Shown here: piece by piece, positions 9,375 to 18,676 of the stretch
Position numbering within the stretch: the first letter of the stretch is position 1
Layout of the letters: each line of letters begins with the position of its first letter
From: an uncultured Eubacteriaceae bacterium
GTDB taxonomy: Bacteria; Bacillota; Clostridia; Lachnospirales; CAG-274
DNA: 39,940 nt
NCBI GenBank assembly: GCA_946495765.1
Contig: CAMMEG010000004.1
Location: forward strand, 1-39,940
Reading direction: 5' to 3'
The notes under the pieces: generated by a model
The model's database searches: none
Told to the model about the DNA's origin: nothing
Seen by the model: only the letters and a program-made list of their open reading frames with translations
Translations under genes and position numbers: made by a program

Positions 9375-10037
9375 TTAGTCAATACTTGTATTAAGATATG
9401 TATTAGGTACATCACCATTAAATACAGTATTTACAAGCATTAATTTTCTAGATACATCTATATCTTTTTTATATAGAGGGTTTATTATACTTACACTAGC
9501 ATGTACATTTAGATATACTTGAAAATTTATTTGATTTATACCAACAGCTTGAAAGTTTGTTTCATAGTCTACAGTTGAATCACCTATTGAGCTTAAATAT
9601 ACTGTAAAAGAAGGTCCTATGTTAGAAAAAGCACTTATACCAGAAAATATACCAATAGGAAGTTTAATTTTTGTGTCACTAATATTTTTTAAATTTTTTG
9701 AAAGCTCTTCAGAGACATTGGCACAAACGCTGTTTATTAATATAGTGTCTACATCTAAATATGTAGTATTAGTATTTTCATTAGTATTTTTATTAAAAAA
9801 ATTATCTGTATATAAATTCATATTACTTATTATTTTTTCTACGCTTTTATTTATTTCTTGATTAATTATATTTGAAGCATATTTTTGACTTACTTTTATA
9901 GCAGTGGGTAAAACTTCTTTTTCAAATTGAACAACAAATAAATATATACACCATACAAATATACATAAAATAATAAGAGGTAGGAATTTTAGTTTATATT
10001 TTTTTTTGTGTTTTATTCTTCGTTTTTTATGGAACAT
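9375..10037 (-). CDS. yunB: Sporulation protein YunB
   Basis: Basic N-terminus, TM, FEKEVLPTAIKVSQKYASNIINQEI, KLPIGIFSG, GPSFTVYLSSIGDSTVDYETNFQAVGINQINFQVYL typical of YunB. Confidence 0.88.
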   Translation of the reverse strand: MFHKKRRIKHKKKYKLKFLPLIILCIFVWCIYLFVVQFEKEVLPTAIKVSQKYASNIINQEINKSVEKIISNMNLYTDNFFNKNTNENTNTTYLDVDTILINSVCANVSEELSKNLKNISDTKIKLPIGIFSGISAFSNIGPSFTVYLSSIGDSTVDYETNFQAVGINQINFQVYLNVHASVSIINPLYKKDIDVSRKLMLVNTVFNGDVPNTYLNTSID

Positions 10038-10166
10038 ATTAACCTCCCTTACGTTATTAATAATAATCAGTAGGCAAAATATTACAATATTTAAAAAATT
10101 TTATTTTTATACTTTATTAATTTATTTATATTTGATATAATATATGCTTGAAAAGGAGTTGATTTA

Positions 10167-13124
10167 ATGAGTCAACAAAGAAATAGTCAGAGAAATACAC
10201 AAAATAATGTTAAAGGACCTAGAACTACTAATAACGTACAAACTAGGCAAAATATAGGTGATTTATCTGATAAATCTATAAGAAATAAACAAAAAAATAC
10301 ATTATTACAAGATAGCATACAAAGAAAAACCTCATCTAATAATGAGGTAAAAAGAAAATCTATTAAAAATAGTAATAATAAAAGAAAAAAATCAAAAAAG
10401 AGTAGGCTTAGAAGAACTTGTTTAGGGTTTTTACTAACTATGATTATAGTTGTGGCTACGATAGGTGGTATAGGTGCAGGTATTTTTGTTAGAATAATAC
10501 AAGATTCGCCTAATTTAGATTTAATATCAGTAGAACCTAATGTTTATACATCTATTGTATATGATAAAGATAATAAAGAGATAGACCGTTTTCATGGTAA
10601 AGAAAATAGAGAGTATGTATCCTTAGATGAAATTTCAATAGATTTACAAAAGGCCATAGTATCCGTAGAAGATGAAAGATTTTATGACCATTTTGGTATA
10701 GATTTAAAAGGAATAGTTAGAGCAGGATATACTACTATAAAGAATAAACTTACAGGCTCTACAGGTTTACAAGGTGCTAGCACTATAACCCAACAACTTA
10801 TAAAAAACAATGTAACAAAAGTAACTAGAAATACTATAGAAACTAAAATACAAGAACAATATCTTGCAGTTACTTATGAAAAATATTTAGAAGAGAAGTT
10901 TGGAAGTAAGCAAAGTGCAAAAGAATATATATTAGAACTATATTTAAATACTATTGGTTTAGGTCACGGATATAATGGTGTACAAGCAGCAGCCTTAGGT
11001 TATTTTAATAAGGATGCAAAAGACCTTACTCTAGCAGAAAGTGCTTGTATAGCAGCTATAACAAATAATCCTTCTTTATACTCTCCACGAACTCAACCAG
11101 AAAATAACAAAAAAAGAGTAGAAAAAATATTAAATCATATGTTAGAGCAAGGGATGATTACTAAAAAACAGTACGACGAGGCCTTGGCAGAAGATATATA
11201 CTCTAAAGTATCCGATGGTAATGGACAGAAAAAAGTAGAGGGAAATGTTATACACGGTTACTTTGAAGACGCTTTATTTGAACAAGTGTCTAAAGATCTA
11301 CAAGAGCAACATAACATAAGTGAAGTACAAGCAAACAACCTTATATATAATGGAGGACTTCAAATATATTCTACAAAAGATTCTAATATGCAAAATATTT
11401 TAGAAACTTCTTTTAACAATGATGAACTTTTCCCTAATGTAGTATATAAATATGATGTAACATATACAGTTTCTACTGAAAATAGTACAACAGGTAAACA
11501 AGAGCATAAAGATTATCATCAGTTTGTAAAAACTAAAGAAGAAGGAGAGGCTTTTGTGGCTAATAAAAAATCAGAGATAGAAAACAATCTTGCATCAGAT
11601 GAAAAAATAATAGCAGATAAATTTAGTCTTTCTACTCAGCCTCAGTCATCTATGGTTATAATGGATTATAAAACAGGAAGTGTAACAGCTCTTATAGGTG
11701 GAAGAGGGGAAAAAAATGTTAATAGAGGATTTAATAGAGCTACAGATTCTAAAAGACAGCCAGGTTCAGTATTTAAAGTATTAGCATCATATGCACCAGC
11801 AATAGATACAGGTGTTTTAATGCCAGGTAGTATATTAGTGGATGAACCAATAAATATAGGTAACTATAGCCCTAAAAACTGGTATGGTGAAAGCTATAGA
11901 GGAGCATCAACTGTTCGTGAAGGTATAGAACAATCTATGAATACTTTGGCAGTTAAAGCTATGAATATGGTTGGAGTGGATGTAGCTTATAATTATCTTT
12001 TAAATTTTGGATTTACAACTCTTGAAGATGATAACCATTTATCTACTGCACTTGGAGGTATAACTTATGGTGTTACTCAAACGGAAGTAACTGCAGCTTA
12101 TGCAGCTATTGCTAATGGAGGTAAATATTATGAGCCAAAACTTTATACAAAAATTTTAGACCACGATGGAAACATTATATTAGATACAACAGCTAGAGAA
12201 CCAAAACAAGTGTTAAAAGAAACAACAGCATATATGCTTACGGATATGATGCAGGGTGTTGTTACAAAAGGGACTGGTACAGCAGCAAAATTTAAAAATA
12301 TATCTATGCCTATTGCTGGTAAAACAGGTACAACACAAGAAACAAAAGATTTAACATTTGTAGGATATACGCCTTATTATGTAGCAGGTATATGGTTTGG
12401 ATATGATAGATATGATGATGTAGTACCTAATATGATGGCTAGAGTAGGAGGTAAACGTGTTATACCTAATGATAGATATCATTTAGTTCTATGGCGTGAT
12501 GTTATGGAGAAAATCCATCAAGATTTACCAAAAGCAAGTTTTGGAGCAAAACCAAAAGATATAGTAGAAGTATCAATATGTTTAGATTCTGGGCTTATAG
12601 CAACAGAAGATTGTAAACACGACCCACGAGGAAATCGTGTAGTAGTTGATATGTTCCTTAAAGGTACAGAACCTAAAGAGGTTTGTGATAAACACCAAGT
12701 AGTATCTATTTGTAAAGATAGTGGAAAATTAGCAGGTGATTTTTGTCCAAAAGATAGTATAGAAATTAAATCTATATTTAGCTTTAACGATGAAAATCCA
12801 GTTCCAACAGAAATTTGTGATATCCACTTAGAAGGAAATATAGAAATAGATTCTAATGAGTCTACTGAAGAAGGATTTAGTCAAGAAAGTACAGCTGATA
12901 TAATAGATAGTACTGAAAACTCGACTATTATAATAAACCCATCAGATAATATAAATTCAAATCAAGACAATACTACACAAACTACTACTATGCAAGAAGA
13001 ATTAGGAAATATTATACCATCTAGTCCTCAAGAGCAAATAACAGAAACAACTACTAATATTGTACAAACTGAACAACCTACACAAGAAGAAACAATAGGA
13101 GAACCTATTTTTAATAATCCATAA
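10167..13124 (+). CDS. Class A penicillin-binding protein (PBP1A-type transglycosylase/transpeptidase)
   Basis: VSVEDERFYDHFGID, GASTITQQLIKN, KRQPGSVFKV (SxxK region), SMNT, GKTGTT; low-complexity T/Q/E/S-rich tail. Confidence 0.95.
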   Translation: MSQQRNSQRNTQNNVKGPRTTNNVQTRQNIGDLSDKSIRNKQKNTLLQDSIQRKTSSNNEVKRKSIKNSNNKRKKSKKSRLRRTCLGFLLTMIIVVATIGGIGAGIFVRIIQDSPNLDLISVEPNVYTSIVYDKDNKEIDRFHGKENREYVSLDEISIDLQKAIVSVEDERFYDHFGIDLKGIVRAGYTTIKNKLTGSTGLQGASTITQQLIKNNVTKVTRNTIETKIQEQYLAVTYEKYLEEKFGSKQSAKEYILELYLNTIGLGHGYNGVQAAALGYFNKDAKDLTLAESACIAAITNNPSLYSPRTQPENNKKRVEKILNHMLEQGMITKKQYDEALAEDIYSKVSDGNGQKKVEGNVIHGYFEDALFEQVSKDLQEQHNISEVQANNLIYNGGLQIYSTKDSNMQNILETSFNNDELFPNVVYKYDVTYTVSTENSTTGKQEHKDYHQFVKTKEEGEAFVANKKSEIENNLASDEKIIADKFSLSTQPQSSMVIMDYKTGSVTALIGGRGEKNVNRGFNRATDSKRQPGSVFKVLASYAPAIDTGVLMPGSILVDEPINIGNYSPKNWYGESYRGASTVREGIEQSMNTLAVKAMNMVGVDVAYNYLLNFGFTTLEDDNHLSTALGGITYGVTQTEVTAAYAAIANGGKYYEPKLYTKILDHDGNIILDTTAREPKQVLKETTAYMLTDMMQGVVTKGTGTAAKFKNISMPIAGKTGTTQETKDLTFVGYTPYYVAGIWFGYDRYDDVVPNMMARVGGKRVIPNDRYHLVLWRDVMEKIHQDLPKASFGAKPKDIVEVSICLDSGLIATEDCKHDPRGNRVVVDMFLKGTEPKEVCDKHQVVSICKDSGKLAGDFCPKDSIEIKSIFSFNDENPVPTEICDIHLEGNIEIDSNESTEEGFSQESTADIIDSTENSTIIINPSDNINSNQDNTTQTTTMQEELGNIIPSSPQEQITETTTNIVQTEQPTQEETIGEPIFNNP

Positions 13125-13127
13125 ATA

Positions 13128-13156
13128 AAACCACCAGTTTAACTGGTGGTTTTTAA
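13128..13156 (+). terminator. Intrinsic terminator
   Basis: AACCACCAGTT-TAACTGGTGGTTTTT. Confidence 0.85.
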
Positions 13157-13270
13157 TATTTATATTTTTATTAATATAATTAAGGTATTACTTAATAATT
13201 TTAAAATATTTAGGAGTGCATGTTTTTGAATAAAAAGTATTTAAAATATTTATTAATTAAAATTTTCTAT

Positions 13271-13999
13271 TTATGATAAATCTTTTATTTTATTTTCTAT
13301 TACTTCTTTAGATATAGTATTTAAAGAGGTAATGTTACAATCTAAAGCCTTTTTAAAATATTCTAAAGCCTTTTCTTTATTGTTTTCTATTTCTTCTATT
13401 ATACCTAAATAATAAAGACTATCAACAGATTTAGGATTAAGTTCAATAGCTTTAAAAAATTTTTCTTTAGCTGTTTTAAAATCTTTTTGTTCTAAATATA
13501 TTTGCCCCATATTATCCCAAGCAGAAGAAAAATTTTCATCATCATCTATTGCTAATTGAGATATTTCCTTTGCTTTTTCATAATCTTTTACTAATAAATA
13601 AAAATAACCAAGAGTTGTTAGAGTATTAGGGCTAACATATTCATATTTTTTTCTTAAATCTTCTAATGTAGATATGGCTTTATCCATATTATTTAATCTC
13701 CAATAACAGCTAGATATAGCAAGAGGTATATTTTTTTCTAAAAGCATTGTCCTATTAAGAACAGCAGGTACAATACTTTTGCTTTTCACTTTTTTATTAT
13801 TAAGCTCTTGAGATTTAAAGAAAAGCTTTAATGCTTTATCAAAATGACCATCTTGTAAAAGTATAATACCGTAATTATATATAGCTAATATATTTTTAGT
13901 ATTATTTTTTAAAGCTTTTTCAAAGCAATTTATAGCACGTTCTCTTTGATATTTAATAAGATAAGCATTTCCTAAGAAACCATATATATAACCTTTCAT
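13271..13999 (-). CDS. Tetratricopeptide repeat protein
   Basis: Repeated TPR units, e.g. SSAWDNMGQIYLEQKDFKTAKEKFFKAIELNPKSVDSLYYLGIIEEIENNKEKALEYFKKAL. Confidence 0.85.
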   Translation of the reverse strand: MKGYIYGFLGNAYLIKYQRERAINCFEKALKNNTKNILAIYNYGIILLQDGHFDKALKLFFKSQELNNKKVKSKSIVPAVLNRTMLLEKNIPLAISSCYWRLNNMDKAISTLEDLRKKYEYVSPNTLTTLGYFYLLVKDYEKAKEISQLAIDDDENFSSAWDNMGQIYLEQKDFKTAKEKFFKAIELNPKSVDSLYYLGIIEEIENNKEKALEYFKKALDCNITSLNTISKEVIENKIKDLS

Positions 14000-14081
14000 A
14001 ACTCACCTCAATTAATGTAATTTATAAATATTATTTAATAAAAATTTTAACATTAATTAATAAGCTATGCAATAACTAAAT

Positions 14082-14744
14082 TTATAAATTATAACATATA
14101 AGTCTTAAAAAGCCAATAATAATTAATATTAGTCCAGATATTAAAGATATTTTAGTCTCATCTAAAAATTTTAGTGTTGTTTTTTTACCTAATATTATTC
14201 CAGATAATAAAAATGTCAATTGGAATATAACTACCAAAATAGGAAATAAAAAAGTATATTTATTAAAGGAAGATATGGCAATACTAGTTCCTATACAATC
14301 TATAGACAATGCTATACCAAGATAAAAAGCTTCCTTAGGGTCTATTTTTGATGAATTATTTAAGTCACATATAGAAGGTGTTTTTATAATGTTTATTGTA
14401 ATGCCCAATGACTTTATAAAAAGTGAACAAATACTTTTGTGCTTATTATCTTGAGTAGATTCAGGCAGAGCTTTTTGGTCGTTTTTTTCTAGTCCCTTTT
14501 TTATAATAAAAATACCTAATATTATTAAAATAAATATACTTATAAAAGATGTTACCTTTTCTGAAAATATAGATGATATTATATTACCAAACCATATAGA
14601 TATACTAGAAAATAAAATAGATATAAAAGATATAATTGCTAAAGATAAAACTTTAAAATTTATTTTTCTAATACCATATGATATACCAATACCAAAAGCA
14701 TCTATACTTAAAGCCATTGCTAATACTATTAACTGTATAATCAT
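14082..14744 (-). CDS. ytaF: Sporulation membrane protein YtaF (MntP-like)
   Basis: ALSIDAFGIGISYGIRKI and AFYLGIALSIDCIGTSIA repeats, ~6 TM, 220 aa. Confidence 0.8.
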   Translation of the reverse strand: MIIQLIVLAMALSIDAFGIGISYGIRKINFKVLSLAIISFISILFSSISIWFGNIISSIFSEKVTSFISIFILIILGIFIIKKGLEKNDQKALPESTQDNKHKSICSLFIKSLGITINIIKTPSICDLNNSSKIDPKEAFYLGIALSIDCIGTSIAISSFNKYTFLFPILVVIFQLTFLLSGIILGKKTTLKFLDETKISLISGLILIIIGFLRLICYNL

Positions 14745-14926
14745 TTTTTACCTCCTATATTTAGCATAACTAAAATTATTAATTTATTCTATTATTAATA
14801 TATGTTTAATAAATAAAAGAGTTAATAAATTATGAAAAATAAAGTCATAGCTTAATTATAAAAAAAGCATATTAATTAAGACAAGCTAATATATTTATAT
14901 AAATAAAATATTTAAGAGGTGAACAA

Positions 14927-17524
14927 ATGAATTATTATTCTATAAACGTTAAAGAAACAGAAACAAATTTAAAAACAAATATAAAAACAGGATTATCAAG
15001 TAAAGAGGCTTTAAAAAGACTTAAAGAAAATGGAGAAAACGTCATAAAAGATAATAGTAAAAAAAGTAGTATAGCCAAATTTTTTGGACAATTTAATGAT
15101 TTTATGGTTATAATACTTTTATTAGCAGGGATTGTATCTTTTTTAACAAGTCTTTTACAAGGAGAAAAAGATTTTTTAGATGCTATAATAATAATTTTAA
15201 TAGTTTTTTTAAATGCTGTTTTAGGATTTATACAAGAAAATAAAGCTGAAAAAGCATTAGAGGCATTAAAGAAAATGTCAGCCCCTAAGGCAAATGTTAT
15301 AAGAGATGGTATTTTGCAAAAAATAGATAGTACAAGCCTTGTTATAGGTGATATTATGGTTATAAACAATGGAGATTATATATCAGCAGATGCAAGAATT
15401 ATAGAATGTGTAGATTTAAAAATAGAAGAGGCGGCTTTAACAGGTGAGAGTATGCCTATTGATAAAACCTCAGATACAATAGATATAGAAAATAAATCTA
15501 TTGGAGATAGGAAAAATATGGTATATAGAGGAACTTTAGCCATAAATGGTAAAGCAAAAGCTATAGTAGTAGCAACAGGTATGCAAACAGAAATGGGTAA
15601 AATAGCACATATGCTTATAAATCAAGAAGATGAACAAACAAATTTACAAAAAAAATTAGAAGAAACAGGTAAAATATTAGGAATAGGTGCATTAGCTATT
15701 TGTTTTGGTATATTTTTTATAGGTTTATTTAGAAAGATACCTCCTTTTGAAATGTTTATGACTTCAGTAAGTCTTGCTGTTGCTGCTATACCAGAGGGGT
15801 TACCAGCTATTGTTACTATTATGCTTGCAATAGGTGTTGAAAAAATGGTTAAAAGAAATGCTATAATAAGAAAACTACCAGCAGTAGAAGCTTTAGGATC
15901 AGCTACAGTTATATGTTCTGATAAGACAGGGACTTTAACTCAAAATAAAATGACAGTTATAAAAACATATAGTAAAGATAAACAAATGCTATATAGTATG
16001 GTATCATTATGTAATAACGTGGAGATAGGTTTAGAAAGCAAGCTAATAGGAGAACCAACAGAAATAGCACTTATGGAGCTTGCTATACAAAATGGAATAT
16101 ATAAGGAACAAGAAGAAAAAAGTCTACCAAGAGTAAATGAAATACCTTTTGATTCTAAAAGAAAGATGATGACAACAGTACATAGAAATAAAAATGGATA
16201 TAAAATAATAACAAAAGGTGCAATAGATGTTTTATTAGAAAAATGTAGTTATTATTATGACAATGGAAAAAAAGAGCCATTAACTCAAATTAAGAAAAAA
16301 GAAATATTAAGAGAAAATATGACTATGGCAAAAGATGCTTTAAGAGTATTAGCAATATGTTATAAAGATACAGATACTTATGTAGATATAAAAAGTAGTA
16401 ATGTAGAAAAAAATCTTGTATTTTTAGGTATGGTTGGTATGATAGACCCTCCAAGAGAAGAAACATTTGAGGCCGTAGAAAAATGTAAAAAAGCTGGTAT
16501 AAAGCCCGTTATGATAACAGGCGATCATATAGAAACAGCTAAAGCAATAGGAAGAAAGATAGGTATATTAAGGAAAGAAGGACTAGCTATAACAGGAGCA
16601 GAACTTGATGAAATGACAGAAAAATCTCTTTGTGAAAATATATATAAATATGATATATTTGCAAGAGTAAGTCCAGAACATAAAGTACGTATAGTAAAAG
16701 CTTTTAAGAAAAAGGGAAATATAGTAGCTATGACAGGAGATGGTGTAAATGATGCTCCGGCTTTAAAAACAGCAGATATAGGTTGTGCTATGGGTATAAC
16801 AGGAACAGATGTGGCTAAAGGAGCAGCAGATATTATATTAGCAGATGATAATTTTTCTACAATAGTAGAAGCAGTAAAAGAAGGAAGAGGAATATATGAA
16901 AATATAAAAAAGTCTGTACACTTTTTACTATCTAGTAATATAGGCGAAATTATGACTATATTAGTAGCTTTATTAATAGGATTTAAAAGTCCACTTGTAG
17001 CTATACAATTATTATGGATAAACCTTGTTACAGATTCTTTACCAGCAATAGCGCTTGGGATAGATCCACCAGATAAATCATTAATGATAGGAAAGGTTAA
17101 AAAATCTAAAACAGGTATATTTACTAGAGATAGGTGGAGTAGAATAGTATTAGAGGGTATGATGATAGGAGCTCTTGCATTATTAGCATATGCTATAGGT
17201 ACAGTTATTTTTAAACAACGTATAATAGGAAGTACTATGGCTTTTGCAACACTTAGTATATCACAACTAATACATGCATTTAATATGAAAACAGAAAAAT
17301 CTATTTTTTCTATTAATTTATTTAATAATATGTATTTAATAGGAGCTTTAATTATAGGAACAATTTTACAAGTAGTAGTAATAATGGTACCATTTCTTGC
17401 AAATATATTTAAAGTAGTAGAGCTTAATATTACTCAATGGATTATTGTAGCTATACTTTGTATTCTGCCAATAATAGTAGTAGAGTTAGAAAAACTTTTT
17501 ACAAATAAAAAGGAGAGCAAATAG
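14927..17524 (+). CDS. P-type cation-transporting ATPase, Ca2+ type
   Basis: CSDKTGTLTQNKMTV, AAIPEGLPAIVTIMLAIGVEKM, MTGDGVNDAPALKTADIGCAMG. Confidence 0.92.
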   Translation: MNYYSINVKETETNLKTNIKTGLSSKEALKRLKENGENVIKDNSKKSSIAKFFGQFNDFMVIILLLAGIVSFLTSLLQGEKDFLDAIIIILIVFLNAVLGFIQENKAEKALEALKKMSAPKANVIRDGILQKIDSTSLVIGDIMVINNGDYISADARIIECVDLKIEEAALTGESMPIDKTSDTIDIENKSIGDRKNMVYRGTLAINGKAKAIVVATGMQTEMGKIAHMLINQEDEQTNLQKKLEETGKILGIGALAICFGIFFIGLFRKIPPFEMFMTSVSLAVAAIPEGLPAIVTIMLAIGVEKMVKRNAIIRKLPAVEALGSATVICSDKTGTLTQNKMTVIKTYSKDKQMLYSMVSLCNNVEIGLESKLIGEPTEIALMELAIQNGIYKEQEEKSLPRVNEIPFDSKRKMMTTVHRNKNGYKIITKGAIDVLLEKCSYYYDNGKKEPLTQIKKKEILRENMTMAKDALRVLAICYKDTDTYVDIKSSNVEKNLVFLGMVGMIDPPREETFEAVEKCKKAGIKPVMITGDHIETAKAIGRKIGILRKEGLAITGAELDEMTEKSLCENIYKYDIFARVSPEHKVRIVKAFKKKGNIVAMTGDGVNDAPALKTADIGCAMGITGTDVAKGAADIILADDNFSTIVEAVKEGRGIYENIKKSVHFLLSSNIGEIMTILVALLIGFKSPLVAIQLLWINLVTDSLPAIALGIDPPDKSLMIGKVKKSKTGIFTRDRWSRIVLEGMMIGALALLAYAIGTVIFKQRIIGSTMAFATLSISQLIHAFNMKTEKSIFSINLFNNMYLIGALIIGTILQVVVIMVPFLANIFKVVELNITQWIIVAILCILPIIVVELEKLFTNKKESK

Positions 17525-17527
17525 TTA

Positions 17528-17600
17528 ATTTTTATCGAATAATAATAGGAATACCTATTTTTTATACAAAGTATCAAAAAAATTGATTATATAAATAATC
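17528..17600 (+). repeat. Dispersed intergenic repeat R1, copy B
   Basis: TTTTTATCGAATAATAATAGGAATACCTATTTTTTATACAAAGTATCAAAAAAATTGATTATATAAATAATC. Confidence 0.6.
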
Positions 17601-17682
17601 AAAAAAATATTACAAAATAAATGTATTTTTTATCTTTTATTTGGAAATTATAAATATAAAGTTTTCAGATGGAGGATAAAAT

Positions 17683-18270
17683 ATGTTAAAAAAAATATAT
17701 ATACTTATATTTTTTATAATTATAGTTTTTGTTTCTATAATTAGCATAGGCATAGGATATAGTATGTATAATACTAATGAAAATGAGGTACAAAATATAG
17801 AATATAATCAAGATATTAACTCAGATTTTTTTGAAGCTCAACAAAAATCCGTAGATAATATAACTGTTGCTAAAATAACTCCTTCTACAAAAATGACATA
17901 TGAGTATTTTTATAAAAGCGACCAAATAACAGAAACAGTAGAAGATGTACCACCATATTTTTTAATAGATTTAACAAGAAATGATTTAGAAGATAATTTT
18001 AAAGAATGGCAAGTAAAATCTTTTTCTGAAAAAGAAGTAGTCTTACAAAAAGTTATAGAAGGAGAAAGCACACAGCACTATATAATAGGTGAATATGATG
18101 GATATATAGCAGTTTTTTATGAAAAAGAAATAAATGGAACAAAACTTAAAGAACTAACAGATATACCATTAGAATCTCTTACTAAAGAAGAACAAGAACA
18201 AATAAAAAAGGGAATAAAAATAACAGGTAAAGAAGAACTTATGAAGTTTTTAGAAAGCTATGATAGTTAA
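17683..18270 (+). CDS. Membrane-anchored protein with a BofC C-terminal-like domain
   Basis: N-terminal TM; YEYFYKSDQITETVEDVPPYFLIDLTRNDLEDNFKEWQVKSFSEKEVVLQK...HYIIGEYDGYIAVFYE resembles the BofC C-terminal domain. Confidence 0.6.
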   Translation: MLKKIYILIFFIIIVFVSIISIGIGYSMYNTNENEVQNIEYNQDINSDFFEAQQKSVDNITVAKITPSTKMTYEYFYKSDQITETVEDVPPYFLIDLTRNDLEDNFKEWQVKSFSEKEVVLQKVIEGESTQHYIIGEYDGYIAVFYEKEINGTKLKELTDIPLESLTKEEQEQIKKGIKITGKEELMKFLESYDS

Positions 18271-18339
18271 ATATCTATAAAAATATAAAAAATATGTTAA
18301 AAATATACAAGAAGTATATATAAAAAATATAAAAATTTA

Positions 18340-18369
18340 GTAACATTTTTTATTTATATATGTTATAAT
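18340..18369 (+). promoter_or_regulatory. Candidate promoter of an intergenic sRNA
   Basis: GTAACA - 18 nt - TATAAT. Confidence 0.55.
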
Positions 18370-18375
18370 AATAAA

Positions 18376-18501
18376 TGTGAAAACCCTTAAAATATTTTCA
18401 CATTTACAGTTAAGAACATCCCCCAATAAGTTCAACTGTAAACCCCATAAAAAATACCTTCTCTTTATTATTAAAAGACAGCTCCGTTAGCTGTCTTTTT
18501 T
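18376..18501 (+). ncRNA. Candidate small regulatory RNA with C-rich single-stranded regions
   Basis: Hairpin GTGAAAA/TTTTCAC (loop CCCTTAAAATA); hairpin TTTACAGTT/AACTGTAAA with inner GAAC/GTTC and loop ATCCCCCAATAA; linker with CCCC; terminator AAAAGACAGCT-CCGTT-AGCTGTCTTTTTT. Confidence 0.6.
18473..18501 (+). terminator. Intrinsic terminator of the candidate sRNA
   Basis: 11-bp stem AAAAGACAGCT/AGCTGTCTTTT with T tract. Confidence 0.85.
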
Positions 18502-18611
18502 ATAGTTATGACATAATAAGCTAGTTTTAATTAATAAATATATATTAATAAATAATTTCACTTATTAAATTTTAAGAAAATTCTGAAAAAAGAAAGTTTA
18601 TAAAATAAAAC

Positions 18612-18640
18612 TTGCAAAAATTAAAACTCTTTGTTAAAAT
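18612..18640 (+). promoter_or_regulatory. Promoter candidate for the DUF4914 gene
   Basis: TTGCAA - 17 nt - TAAAAT. Confidence 0.45.
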
Positions 18641-18676
18641 AATATTAATCTTAAAAACTATTATAGGAGGAATTTT

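Noticed and set aside
9619-9861. 80-aa ORF antisense to yunB
   Set aside because: Shadow ORF; yunB is the recognisable protein.
14935-15369. 144-aa ORF antisense to the P-type ATPase
   Set aside because: Mirror of a conserved gene, no independent evidence.
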